DNA of 64,000 bases from Daphnia pulex (Eukaryota; Arthropoda; Branchiopoda; Diplostraca; Daphniidae), in the NCBI RefSeq assembly GCF_021134715.1, contig NC_060026.1, forward strand, positions 682,001 through 746,000. Reading direction: 5' to 3'. The number at the start of each line of letters is the position of its first letter. Positions within the stretch are counted from its first letter, which is position 1. A model generated the notes under the pieces. The model did no database searches, was not told the DNA's origin, and saw nothing but the letters and a program-made list of their open reading frames with translations. A program made the position numbers and the translations under genes. Of the stretch, positions 10,958 to 21,535 are shown one piece after another.

Positions 10958-12526
10958 ATGATGGCGAACTCTTTGACAATCTTTTCTTTCGTTAGTGTCA
11001 TCAGTCTGCTCTTGTTGTCCTGTTCCAGTCAGGCCACTAACCTAAACAACACCAGTGACTCTACAACGATCCAAGGTGAGTAGAAACGAGATATGTAATT
11101 GTTTTTTTATGTTATAATTAACGTTGCGTGTTTTGTTATGTCTTACAGGTGATGACGTGTCTGGCTCCCGCAGCGCCAGACAGTACATGATGCCTGGCCT
11201 GTTGATGAATTACCGACAGCATGCGCCATCGAACATTTTTGATCGATGGATTTATGCCCCATCCAACTTTGAACTGCCGACGGTCGCCGAATCTCCCAAC
11301 GTTGAATACGACGGCAGGAATCTGTTGGGTAAAGCCAAGTTTCAGATTGCCTGCGGCGGCGGACCTGCCGCACTCCCCCAACGGCAGATTGTCGGAATCG
11401 TAGGCGGAAGTCAAGCCGCCAAGAATTCGTGGCCTTTTGTCGTAAGTTGTTTTTTCTCATCTGGATTTCCTAAAACCTAATTTCATTGGTAAATGATCGC
11501 TGACAGGTGGCATTGATGGCTAATGGACAAGTGCTGTGCGGAGGATCATTGATTAGTCCGACCAAAATCCTCACGGCGGCGCATTGCGTCGAAAGGTGAG
11601 AAATAAAATCGAATAAGTTTAATTCATAGTTTGATGTGCGACTTGTTGTTTTGCTTGTTGTGCAGGATGTCTTTGTTTGAGATTTCTCTGTTGACTGTCC
11701 GTCTTGGAATGCACACGGTCGGGAACCAAGCGCTCAACACACGAAACGACGCCCAAGTGACAAGAAGGGTCTCTCGCGTGGTCTTTCACAACGATTACAA
11801 CGATGCAACTAGTGTAAATAATGAGTCACACCACAGCCTTTTTTCGTTTCACTTTAAATGTTCTTGAACCGATCCGTTTCATCGTTACTTTTCCAATTAG
11901 GCCAACGATATCGCCATTCTAACGATGGATAAGGCGGTGACTTATTCTTCGGTCATTTCTCCCGTTTGTTTGGGGTCGCCCAGTTCGAATGCCGACCAAT
12001 TCGCCGATAAGCAAGCGGCCGTCATGGGCTGGGGAAATTTGCAAGAGGGTAAAACAAAAATGAAAACATCGCAATTAATTGCTTCTGATGACGCTTTGTT
12101 AATGTTTAGGCGGAAATCCAGCGGATGTCCTTCAGCAAGTGACACTTCAAATCATTACCAACGCCAAATGCAAGGCTTCATTTCCAGATCTTTTGACGAC
12201 TATGCTCTGCGCTATTGCTCCAGGCAAAGACTCTTGCCAAGTACGTTTGATTCTTATTTCATCGAGTGGCAAGAAAAGACAAATATAATTATGTTTTATC
12301 AATTAGGGTGACAGTGGTGGCCCGTTAGTTGTTCAATCGGCCTCGGGAATTTGGACACAAGTTGGAATCGTCAGCTTTGGACGAGGTGATGATTTGAAAT
12401 CGTGTTAGTCAAGATTATTAATTAACACTTGGATCATTGATGAATGCAGGATGCGCTCAGCCAGATTTCCCCGGCGTTTACACCAGGGTTTCGGCGTTCA
12501 GGAGTTGGATTGATAAATTTGCTTAA
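10958..12526 (+). CDS. Trypsin-like serine protease, intact triad (360 aa)
   Basis: Exons 10958-11075, 11149-11441, 11507-11595, 11666-11813, 11901-12048, 12110-12240, 12307-12385, 12450-12526, the same architecture as the inactive neighbours. It has a signal peptide (MMANSLTIFSFVSVISLLLL) and a propeptide without the mucin-like linker. The triad is complete: His163 in LTAAHC, Asp219 in ANDIAI and Ser312 in GDSGGP. Asp306, six residues before the Ser, predicts cleavage after Arg/Lys, and the glycines expected of the specificity pocket are present (SFGRGC, PGVY). The activation region is odd: QRQIVG is followed at once by IVGGSQ, so the usual Arg does not touch IVGG. Likely an extracellular protease and the ancestral-type member of the cluster. 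Confidence 0.9.
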
Positions 12527-14480
12527 AGGATGGACCGTCTATATGGAGTCATGGACGACACAAATTCAATCCAAAATTTTTAATTTGCCGTTTTCAATAA
12601 CAACTAACAAGGAAGTGCCAAGTTATTTATTGTCGAAATCATATTTAAAAAATGCTCCGTGCCTGGTAGTTTCTGACGTAAGAAAAAACAATAAATTAAT
12701 TCAATATTAATTAATTAAGAATTATTTTTCGAGGTACTCCAATCAATGGCTAATCAACCGGGTCGTGTTTTGTCTTGACAGTATTTAATTTGAATCAGCC
12801 GGGGTTTTTTTTTAGACTAGGAGGCAAGGTAAGGAAACGAATCCATGATCCTCCTAAATGTTAAATGGTTTAGTTTTGGGACTTTGCTTGTCATTGCAGC
12901 CTCATTCGTCAGTGTGATTTGAGATGATGAGACAGTGCGAACGTCTTTCATTATTAGTGTTTTTTGAGTGAAATTTCACACTTGCACAGTTACATTTGGA
13001 CTGAAATTTCGAGGAATAACCGCCAAGTGGAAATAACCAAAAGACAAAGTCGAGTCACGATTTTTGTAGCATTGGAGCTGGTTTTTCTTTTTTACTGTCC
13101 TTTTTCATCGAAGTGAACTGTCGTATGGCAGCCATCTCATATTACTTTACATATATGTGGTCTGCAATTACCTTGTAGAATGGAATCCAGTTTGACGTGG
13201 CCCAAGACGAGTGACTACCACTCACCTGTAAAAGATTTCTATTCGAGAAGGTCGGTTCATTGCAGGTTGATTGAACCGCCCTTACAGTTTCACACGCGCG
13301 TACACAATAACAAGTCAAAACCCATTGTCCTTTTTATTCTCACCATTTGCATATTCCAGTCAATGTTAATGTTGTCGCTCTTTTAATCAGACTTGGCAGT
13401 GTTCCAGTGATATCGCCCAAACCCTACGAAAATACTCGTTACAGTGCACTTGCTCACCTTCAAATGTTGTTGCACTCGTACGACGTTGTCTCCTGCTGCT
13501 TTGCATAACTGACAATTTTCTACGTGACATGTAGAGCATTTCGCTTCTTTTTATTTTTATTTCTGAAGTGGACAATAGGGAGGTAATTCTTTTTTGGCAA
13601 TCATTATTCGATTGCAAACTTGTTTGTTATAGTTGGCGATGGCTAGTTTTCCAATTTTCTTGTCCATTCAGTGCCAACAAGTTCATGCCATATTTCATGT
13701 CGAAGAACAATCGAGAATCGACTACAGGATGCCGCGAAGCATTGCAAAGAGAATAACAAGAGTTGTATGCTGAAAGATACAATCAACTCTTTTACACACG
13801 AGCCAATTTAGACTTGCAAATTTTTTTCTAATTTATTCCGTCAGTAACTCGATTTTTTAACCATTCTTTTTTTTTAAATGAACTAAAAAAAAATTTTAAT
13901 GCTGGAAGGTCATCAACTTAATGCGTTATATAAAGCTAAATAATCAAAATGATTTGTTCTATCAACATCCATCCAGTCGTTTCAACCAGGTCTTAAATAT
14001 TAATTAAATTTAAGACTTGAAATATTCGCTGATTTCTTAGTCTATTTAAATTAAATTAAATGAGTAGTAATTAAATTAGTTCTACTAGTTCCTCTCTTGA
14101 CTTCAATGTGTGTTGTACATCAAAGGTAAAATATTTCACGATTTTCATCGTGACGGTTTTATTTAAAAAATGTTAATACTTGTTAAATTAAAATATGTAA
14201 AACTAATAAGGAAATGCACTTGGACCGGGAACAAGTTTGTACCGCGAGACCTCAATCAACCTCCGAATAAGCGTATTGAAGGCCAACAGCTTTATTGACA
14301 ATTCGCTCACGATGAAGGTCAAAAGCACAACAAGTCGCAATCCAACATCAAAAAGAGTACCGAGGGTTGAATAACCGATGCTATATGTAAAGGCAAACCT
14401 GATCGCGCCACCTCTCTTGTTGTATTTCACATGAGCGACTTTTCAGTTGTCCTTTTATTTCATTTTATCAATTTCTTATA
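12527..14480. other. Gene-free spacer with block R2, copy 2
   Basis: Block R2 at about 12785-12930 (gaatcagccgg, agactaggaggcaaggtaaggaaacgaatccatgat). The next kilobase up to about 13800 resembles 17800-18560 downstream of gene 4 (for example gtttgacgtgg versus gtttgatgtga, then caaatgttgttgcactcg versus caaatgttattgcactcg). No gene is supported. Confidence 0.5.
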
Positions 14481-14529
14481 TTTAACAGGGCGGTGGCTCA
14501 GTTCAACGCAGTTTCTGCAGATGTGAATA

Positions 14530-14650
14530 AACAGGGCGGATCTTCATGAGCGTCCGTAATCCCGTAATAAAAAGGAAGCCCTGCTTGAAAGTGACTCAGA
14601 CATCTTGTCGAAGTTGAAACAACACAACCTTCTGCAAGAATCTAGGTAGT
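14530..14650 (+). promoter_or_regulatory. Core promoter and 5'UTR exon of protease homolog 4
   Basis: GGGCGGATCTTCATGAGCGTC at about 14534, ATAAAAA at 14567-14573 and TCAGACAT initiator at 14596-14603. The 5'UTR exon ends at CTAG|GTAGTA near 14646, and the acceptor ATAG precedes GAGAATGATG. Confidence 0.65.
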
Positions 14651-14823
14651 AATACAATTTTATATCAGTTAAAATTTAGTTATTAAGCGTGGAAATTAGA
14701 TTTCAGTCTTTTATAGACACTTGAATTTTATTTGCTCTGCTGTTTTATTTCATCAAGAAGTCTGACTATTTTATGTACAAAACTAGCTGATTTTTTCCTA
14801 ATGTAATTATATGTTATAGGAGA

Positions 14824-16610
14824 ATGATGTACGACCAAAGAGATTTTTCAACTATCACCTTGTTTGTGGTGGTGACTCTACTGGGCTGCTGCAATCCTGG
14901 CGCTAGTTCCTTCCTTCCCAAAGTCACCCGTACAGACGACGCCGTCATCATCGATTGTATTGCAAATTAATTACCTTTTTACAATTTAATTATTTGCTGT
15001 AAATCTAATACATTTCTAAACAAATTCAGTTGAGGGCTCGGAATATGCTGCTCCCATTCAAAGCAAGAACGTCTATGCCAATCCAGCCTTCGCTCCTCCT
15101 CAGCCATTTTTCAATCCTTACGCCATGATGTTCCAGCACCCACAGCAGATGATGTACAATGGATGGTCTTTCTTTTACGGACATCCTGGACGTAGTAACC
15201 CAGCAGGTGTCCCATCTACCAGGCAGTATGAGGAAGAAGAGGTCAAAGGAAAGCAAACAGTAGGACAGCAAATACAAATTTCAGGAGCGACGACAACAAC
15301 AGCCAAACCAACGACAACAACAACAAAAGCACCAGCACCCGCACCAGCACCAGCGATTCAGTGCGGCCGTGGACCGAACAGATTCCCCTACCATGATCAC
15401 GACCATGATCGGACAGCGATTAGCGAAAGGATTTCGCTTTCAAACGACGGGGACGAAACGGCAGTGGTCAAAGCCAAAAAGAATGCCTGGCCGTTCATGG
15501 TAAGTTGATTTATTTCTTACTTAAATCGCTGTTTACTATCGATACTCGTTTATGACGTTATTACACTACAATTATTTGATTACAGGTCACCCTGAAAAAT
15601 AGTAAAGGTGTCTTTTTTTGTGCTGCAACTTTGATTAGTGACACAAGAGTATTGCTGGCGGCTACGTGCTTGGAACAGTAATTTAAGATTTCATTCATGC
15701 ACTCGCATTTAATTGCACTAAAATCTATGTTTTCTTTTCTGGCATGCATAGGCTGTCTTTGGTTGACATGTCGGGTGTGACTCTGTTGTTTGGAGTGACG
15801 GGGCCAAACAAAATCCAAATGACGAGGCGAATCAGCAAACTTTATCTTCACAGCAAATACAATGCTGCCAACTACGTAAGTTAACAACTTAATCAGAACG
15901 CAACTTTATTTTTTATTTTTTTAAATATTTGATTCACTCCCATCTGCTTTTTATTAGGCCAATGATATCGCCATCATTATTTTGGACTCGCCAGTGGTTA
16001 TTTCCAGGAGTGTTGCACCTGCTTGTTTGCCACCGGCAAGTTCCGACCCCGACCAATACGCCGACAAAAAAGCCATTATTTTGGGATGGGGAACGGCAGG
16101 TAATAAAGGATCCCCAAAAATTATTATTGGTTAAGATGTAACATGCTTTTTCTTCATGTTCTATTCTAGACATCAATACCCCCAGCGAAAATTTGCTACA
16201 GGCCAAAGTTGACTTGGTGGCCAACTCCGAATGCAGGTCGGATTCTGACTTTGGAAGATATGTTTCCGACACGAGTCTCTGTGTTAGTTCTACGGACGTA
16301 TTCACATGCGCAGTAAGAAAATGATTCCCTCTTCATCGTACAGTTTTCACTTTTCAAGATAATTATTAAAATTAAAATCAATTTTAGGCTGACATTGGCG
16401 GCCCAGTGGTCAACCTCCCGGCACCAGGGACTTGGACCGTAATTGGAATCAACAGCTACACTCAGAGTAATTGTTTTAATCTAAGATATTTAGTTACAAT
16501 CAAATGACGGTTTTTTTTAAAATTGTCTCTCAACAGGTGACTGCAGTGCCACTGGCCTGAAAACCAGAGTGTCGGCGTATAGGGACTGGATCGACCAGTA
16601 CATGAAGTAA
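14824..16610 (+). CDS. Serine protease homolog 4 (inactive chymotrypsin fold, 418 aa)
   Basis: Exons 14824-14956, 15030-15499, 15586-15677, 15752-15875, 15958-16099, 16170-16312, 16388-16466, 16537-16610. It has a signal peptide and then a longer Pro/Tyr/Asn-rich N-terminal region (SEYAAPIQSKN...). Acidic residues, a Thr-rich run and PAPAPAP precede CGRGP. Thr228 stands at the catalytic His (LLAATC), Asp276 is kept, and ADIGGP has Ile371 for Ser. Intron 2 has a normal GT donor, unlike homologs 1 and 2. The segment from intron 2 to the stop is almost the same as in homolog 5, introns included. AATAAATATT lies near 16759. Confidence 0.88.
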
Positions 16611-19370
16611 AAATGACCCACAAGGACAACGACGACGATTATCTTGATATGACATGATTATGGAAACTAGATTTTCTTTTTAGTTTTAATCACCAATATT
16701 AATTATTTCAAGCCATGCTATTTAAAGCACCAGTTATACCATTTTTAAAAATAAAATTCTGAATAAATATTAGCCCAGCAAGCAAAGCAAAAACCAGATG
16801 ACTCGATTATTTACTGATTTATTTTTTTATAAAGTTTTTACTAGATAATTAATCGGACTGTACCATTTGAGAGCTACCTCGTAGGGTCCTTGTTCGGCAA
16901 GGCCAACATGACACTAAATAATTAAAATTAATTTTTTGTTTACTGAAATCTATCATGATTTACTCACGAGCTGTGACAAACAAATTTTTTGAACCAGCCG
17001 GGTTTTTTCATGAATTACAATGTTAATATTTAATTTAATAGAATAGGACTACTACGTAACGAAATATAATCATGACAATATCCGCCTTACCATCGTGGAA
17101 TAGAACAACCGAAAATTAGAAATTTACAAACAATCGAAATAGAAACCAAATCTTAGCTTGTTTTTTCTTCAGTATGCTGGAAACTAAAACTAGACTGTTC
17201 AGATTTGGTCTTTATATTTTGAGGGGATGCAACTGTTTAATCTTCCTTCTGTTTATTATTATTATTTTTTTATTTCTTACACAATCGTAAACTTAATAAT
17301 TTAATAAGTTACTTGATCATCAGACTCTATCGAGAAAAAGTGCTGATGTAGTCTGATTTTGAATATTTGAATCAGCCGGGTCTTTTTTAGACTAGGAGGT
17401 AGGGTAAGGAAACGAATCCAAGATGGCCGCCGCTTTTCTTTCGTCCAAAATGGCGTCGTTTTGGGGGAGGGCGTCTTCTATTCCTCAGTGTGATTCGAGA
17501 TGCATGGTTGGACAGTACGGAGTGCCGACATGTTTCCTTTTTAGTGATTTCTCAGTGAATTTGCACAATTAAACATATACTTTTGACGTTTACTTTTATA
17601 AACAGTCTTAAAGGAATTAATAATAGGATTGAAATTGAAAACCCCACCAGGAATTGAATGATTTGACGAACGGTAAAGGACACGAGAAGTCAAAGTCCTT
17701 AAGTTTCACTTGAAGAAAAGTTGTGCCAACTATTATCCTTTTCTATCCAACTAAAACTGACAAGAAAAAACGAAAATGTGTTACGGTTTATATTAACGAC
17801 TGCAACTAACTTGTCTAGTGGAAACCAGTTTGATGTGACCAGATAAGTGTGTGTGTTCCAGACTGAAACTGATCAAGAAAAACATTGAAGGGCTTCAGAA
17901 AATTCCGGTTTTACTGCAAGATGATTCAGCCATTTTCAGCTCTCCATGCCTCTGGTATAACAAGTACAAACCCAATTCCTTTCTTCGATTTTTCCCAATT
18001 ATTATCCCACCCGACAACAGTATACGTGATGCCAAAAAGGAATCCTTAGTTGGCGTAAAACCCATAGATATTTGCATAACGAAATCAAGTATAAAATGTC
18101 GCTTTTTTAAATCACTCTTGGCATTGTTGTTATGACGTTGCTCAAATCTTGATAAATGACTATTAGTTACTAGTTAGTAGCTATGCATTTCTTGTGCTAC
18201 TCACTCACCTTCAAATGTTATTGCACTCGGGACACCGTCTCGTGCGTTCAAAAGTTAATGCAAATTCGTGAAAACTCCGTACAGCATTTGTCGTTTTTTT
18301 TTGCATTTCAGAATTGAGCGACTGTTAATTTATTCGTTTTGACAATGATTCCGATTGCAAACTTGTTTTTGTTATAGTTAGTAAAAGGTCTGACTTTCCT
18401 TCCTTTCAATGTCAACGTCCATTCCATATTTGACGTTCAAAAACTATCCGACAATGAGCAAACCGAGTGCTGCTGCACAAGACAAGATCCAAAGTGTTTT
18501 ATTTGAAGTCATGGCGATTCGATGCGATCTAAAAAAAAGACCAGTTTTTCAGAGTTTTTCTCGTACACGAGCGAGTTAGAGTTGTAAATTTGTCCTTATT
18601 TATCCAGTCTCGATCCAGTCAACAATTTGGCTAGTAACCATTCATTTTGAATAATTAAGCTGATAAATTTTTAAAAAGGTTGGAAACTTACATTTTAAGA
18701 AAATACGTTGTTCATAACGGTAATCCATAGCTTGACAATTATGACTGTTAAGTTTCCGAATTCAATCAGGTCTTGTGATGTTTAAAAAATTTCCTAAATT
18801 TCCGTCTTATCATATTGGTGCTGACTTCTTCATTTGACTGAATTGAGTTTAAATCAAATGAACTATTAAGCTTATTTGTTTATTTTTTTGCAATTTTAAA
18901 TCAAAAGAAATTAAACTAAAACATTTCAGATTACTATAAATGTTCATTTAATATAACCTCGAGTGTGGTATAATATTTAAAAGAATGACGATGCAGAGGT
19001 AGTACGATCGTTACGTGCAAGTAAATAAAATGCATCAGACCAAAACCAAGCTTGTTAGTTAACAATAAGATAGCGAGAAATTATTCTACTCCCGAATGAA
19101 GAGTATAGAAGGCCAGTAACTTGATTTGCATTTCGATCACGATGAAGGTCGAGAGACAAGAATATAAGAGTGCAATTAAACAACTTCCATATTGAGGGTG
19201 GAATAGCCCATGTTAGACGGACCCGACTGGAGAAACCCACCGTACGTGTCGTCTGGCACCGTAAATAAGCTACTTTCCTATTGTACCTTGTTTTATTTCA
19301 TCCCATTTTAATTCATTTCAAAGGGCGGTGGCTCCATTCAATATTGAAGTTTATGCAAATTTTGTGAATC
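16611..19370. other. Gene-free spacer with block R2, copy 3
   Basis: Short gaaccagccgggttttttc at about 16990 and full block R2 at about 17365-17510. A diverged copy of the 13160-13800 spacer follows at 17800-18560. The 19060-19160 stretch is the far-upstream unit sequence. The reading frame near 17851-18135 has no recognizable protein similarity. Confidence 0.5.
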
Positions 19371-19374
19371 TGAA

Positions 19375-19495
19375 TCAGGGCGGTTCTTCTTGAGCGTCTC
19401 CAATTCTGCAATATAAAGGAAACCCTACTCGGAAGTTAATCAGTCGTCTCGTTGAAGTTCAAACAACACAACCTTCAGCAACAATCGAGGTATTA
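19375..19495 (+). promoter_or_regulatory. Core promoter and 5'UTR exon of protease homolog 5
   Basis: GGGCGGTTCTTCTTGAGCGTC at about 19378, TATA ATATAAA at 19411-19417 and TCAGTCGT initiator at 19440-19447. The donor is GAG|GTATTA near 19489. This is the best TATA match of the set. Confidence 0.7.
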
Positions 19496-19710
19496 TCACA
19501 ATTTTAAACTTATTATTATTATTTTTTTTTTTTTAATTTAGCACAGTAATTGAATAGAATTTAATTCAAATGTAATTTAATTTTACTTGTACTGCACTCC
19601 TCTTCTGAAATGTTTTGGCTAAACACACCAACAGTCTGTTTGAAATTCTGTAACTCCATGTGCTTACTAATTAAATTATTCTTAACGTCATCTCATACGT
19701 ATTTAGGAGA

Positions 19711-21535
19711 ATGATGGGCGACCAAAGAGATTTAGCAAAAATCATCACCTTGTTTGCGGTGGTGACTCTACTGGGCTGCTGCAATCCTGTCGCCAGTTTC
19801 TTCCTTCCCAAAGTCACTCGCACCAATGACGCCGTCATCATCGATTGTAAGTCAAATGAATTCCTTAGTTTTTACAACGATTCAAATATTTGTAACTGTA
19901 ATCAATTTTTAAGTTTCAGTTAAGGGATCGGAATATGCTGCTCCCATTCAAAGCAAGAACGTCTTTGCTAATCCAGCCTTCGCTCCTCCTCAGCCATTTT
20001 TCAATCCTTACGCAATGATGTATAATGGATGGTCTTATTCTTTTGGATATCCTGGTCCCAGCGACCGTGCAGATACCCGTGAAGGTGTTCCATCTACCAG
20101 GCAGTTTGATGACGAAGAAGAAGAAGGCTTGAACGAGAAGCCGGTCATAAAACAAATACAAACAACAGCAAAGCCAACAACGACAGCGAAACCAACAGCA
20201 ACAACAGCAACACTAACGACAACAACAACAAAACCAACGACAACAACAACAAAACCAACGACAACAACAATAAAAACAACATCTACAGCCATTCAGTGCG
20301 GCCGTGGACCGACCAGATTCCCCCACAATGATAACGACCGTCGTCGGACATTAATTAGCGAAAGGATTTCGCTTTCATCAGGGGGAGACTCAACTGTAGT
20401 GGTCCAAGCCAAAAAGAACGCCTGGCCGTTCATGGTAAGTTGATTTATTTCTTACTTAAATCGCTGTTTACTATCAATACTCGTTTATGACGTTATTACA
20501 CTACAATCATTTGATTACAGGTCACCCTGAAAAATAGTAAAGGTGTCTTATTTTGTGCCGCAACTTTAATTAGCGACACGAGAGTATTGCTGGCGGCTCA
20601 GTGCATGGAACAGTAATTTAAAATTTCATTCATACACTCACATTTCATTGCACTAAAAATGTCTGACTTCTTTTCTGGCATGTATAGGCTGTCTTTGGTT
20701 GACATGTCGGGTGTAACTGTGTTGATTGGAGTGACGGGGCCAGCAAACATCCAAATGACGAGGAGAATCAGCAAACTTTATCTTCACAGCCAATACAATG
20801 CTGCTAACTACGTAAGTTTACAACTTAAACAGAACGCAACTCCTTTCTTATATTTAATTCACTCCCACCTGCTTTTGATTAGGCCAATGATATCGCCATC
20901 ATTATTTTGGACACGCCGGTGGTTATTTCCAGGAGTGTTGCACCTGCTTGTTTGCCACCGGCAAGTTCCGACCCCGACCAATACGCCGACAAAAAAGCCA
21001 TTATTTTGGGATGGGGAACGGAAGGTAATAATGGATCTCAAAAGTTATTTATTGGTTAAGATGCAACATGCCTTTTCTTTGTTCAATTCTAGACATCAAT
21101 ACCCCCAGCGAAAATCTGCTACAGGCCAAAGTTGACTTGGTGGCCAACTCCGAATGCAGGTCGGATTCTGACTTTGGAAGATATGTTTCCGACACGAGTC
21201 TCTGTGTTAGTTCTACGGACGTATTCACATGCGCAGTAAGAAAATGATTCCCTCTTCATCGTACAGTTTTCACTTTTCAAGATAATTATTAAAATTAAAA
21301 TCAATTTTAGGGTGACATTGGCGGCCCAGTGGTCAACCTCCCGGCACCAGGGACTTGGACCGTAATTGGAATCAACAGCTACACTCAGAGTGATTGTTTT
21401 AATCTAAGATATTTGGTTACAATCAAATGACGGGTGGGGTTTTTAAATTTTCTCTCAACAGGTGACTGCAGTGCCACTGGCCTGAAAACCAGAGTGTCGG
21501 CCTATAGGGACTGGATCGACCAGTACATGAAGTAA
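19711..21535 (+). CDS. Serine protease homolog 5 (inactive chymotrypsin fold, 434 aa)
   Basis: Exons 19711-19846, 19920-20434, 20521-20612, 20688-20811, 20883-21024, 21093-21235, 21311-21389, 21462-21535. The signal peptide is followed by a Pro/Asn-rich region and by the longest linker of the family, about 40 residues of mostly Thr with Lys, Pro and Ala. CGRGP and the chymotrypsin fold come next. Gln244 replaces His (LLAAQC), Asp292 is kept, and GDIGGP differs from an active site only by Ile387 for Ser. The Thr-rich linker is a likely O-glycosylation region (inference). Downstream of exon 2 it is nearly identical to homolog 4. The poly-A signal AATAAA is near 21690. Confidence 0.88.
20165..20290 (+). 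repeat. (ACA/CCA)-type coding microsatellite, Thr linker
   Basis: Runs of aca, acg, acc and caa triplets encode the poly-Thr linker of homolog 5. Shorter equivalents are at about 3330-3370, 7140-7190 and 15290-15355, where (CCAGCA)n codes for Pro-Ala. The linker length differs in every copy, which is expected if replication slippage sets it. Confidence 0.75.

Noticed and set aside
17851-18135. 94-codon + strand frame between homologs 4 and 5
   Set aside because: Not kept in the duplicated copy of this spacer near 13200, no domain and no splice partner.
20035-20292. Minus-strand Val-rich frame
   Set aside because: Shadow of the Thr-coding repeat in homolog 5.
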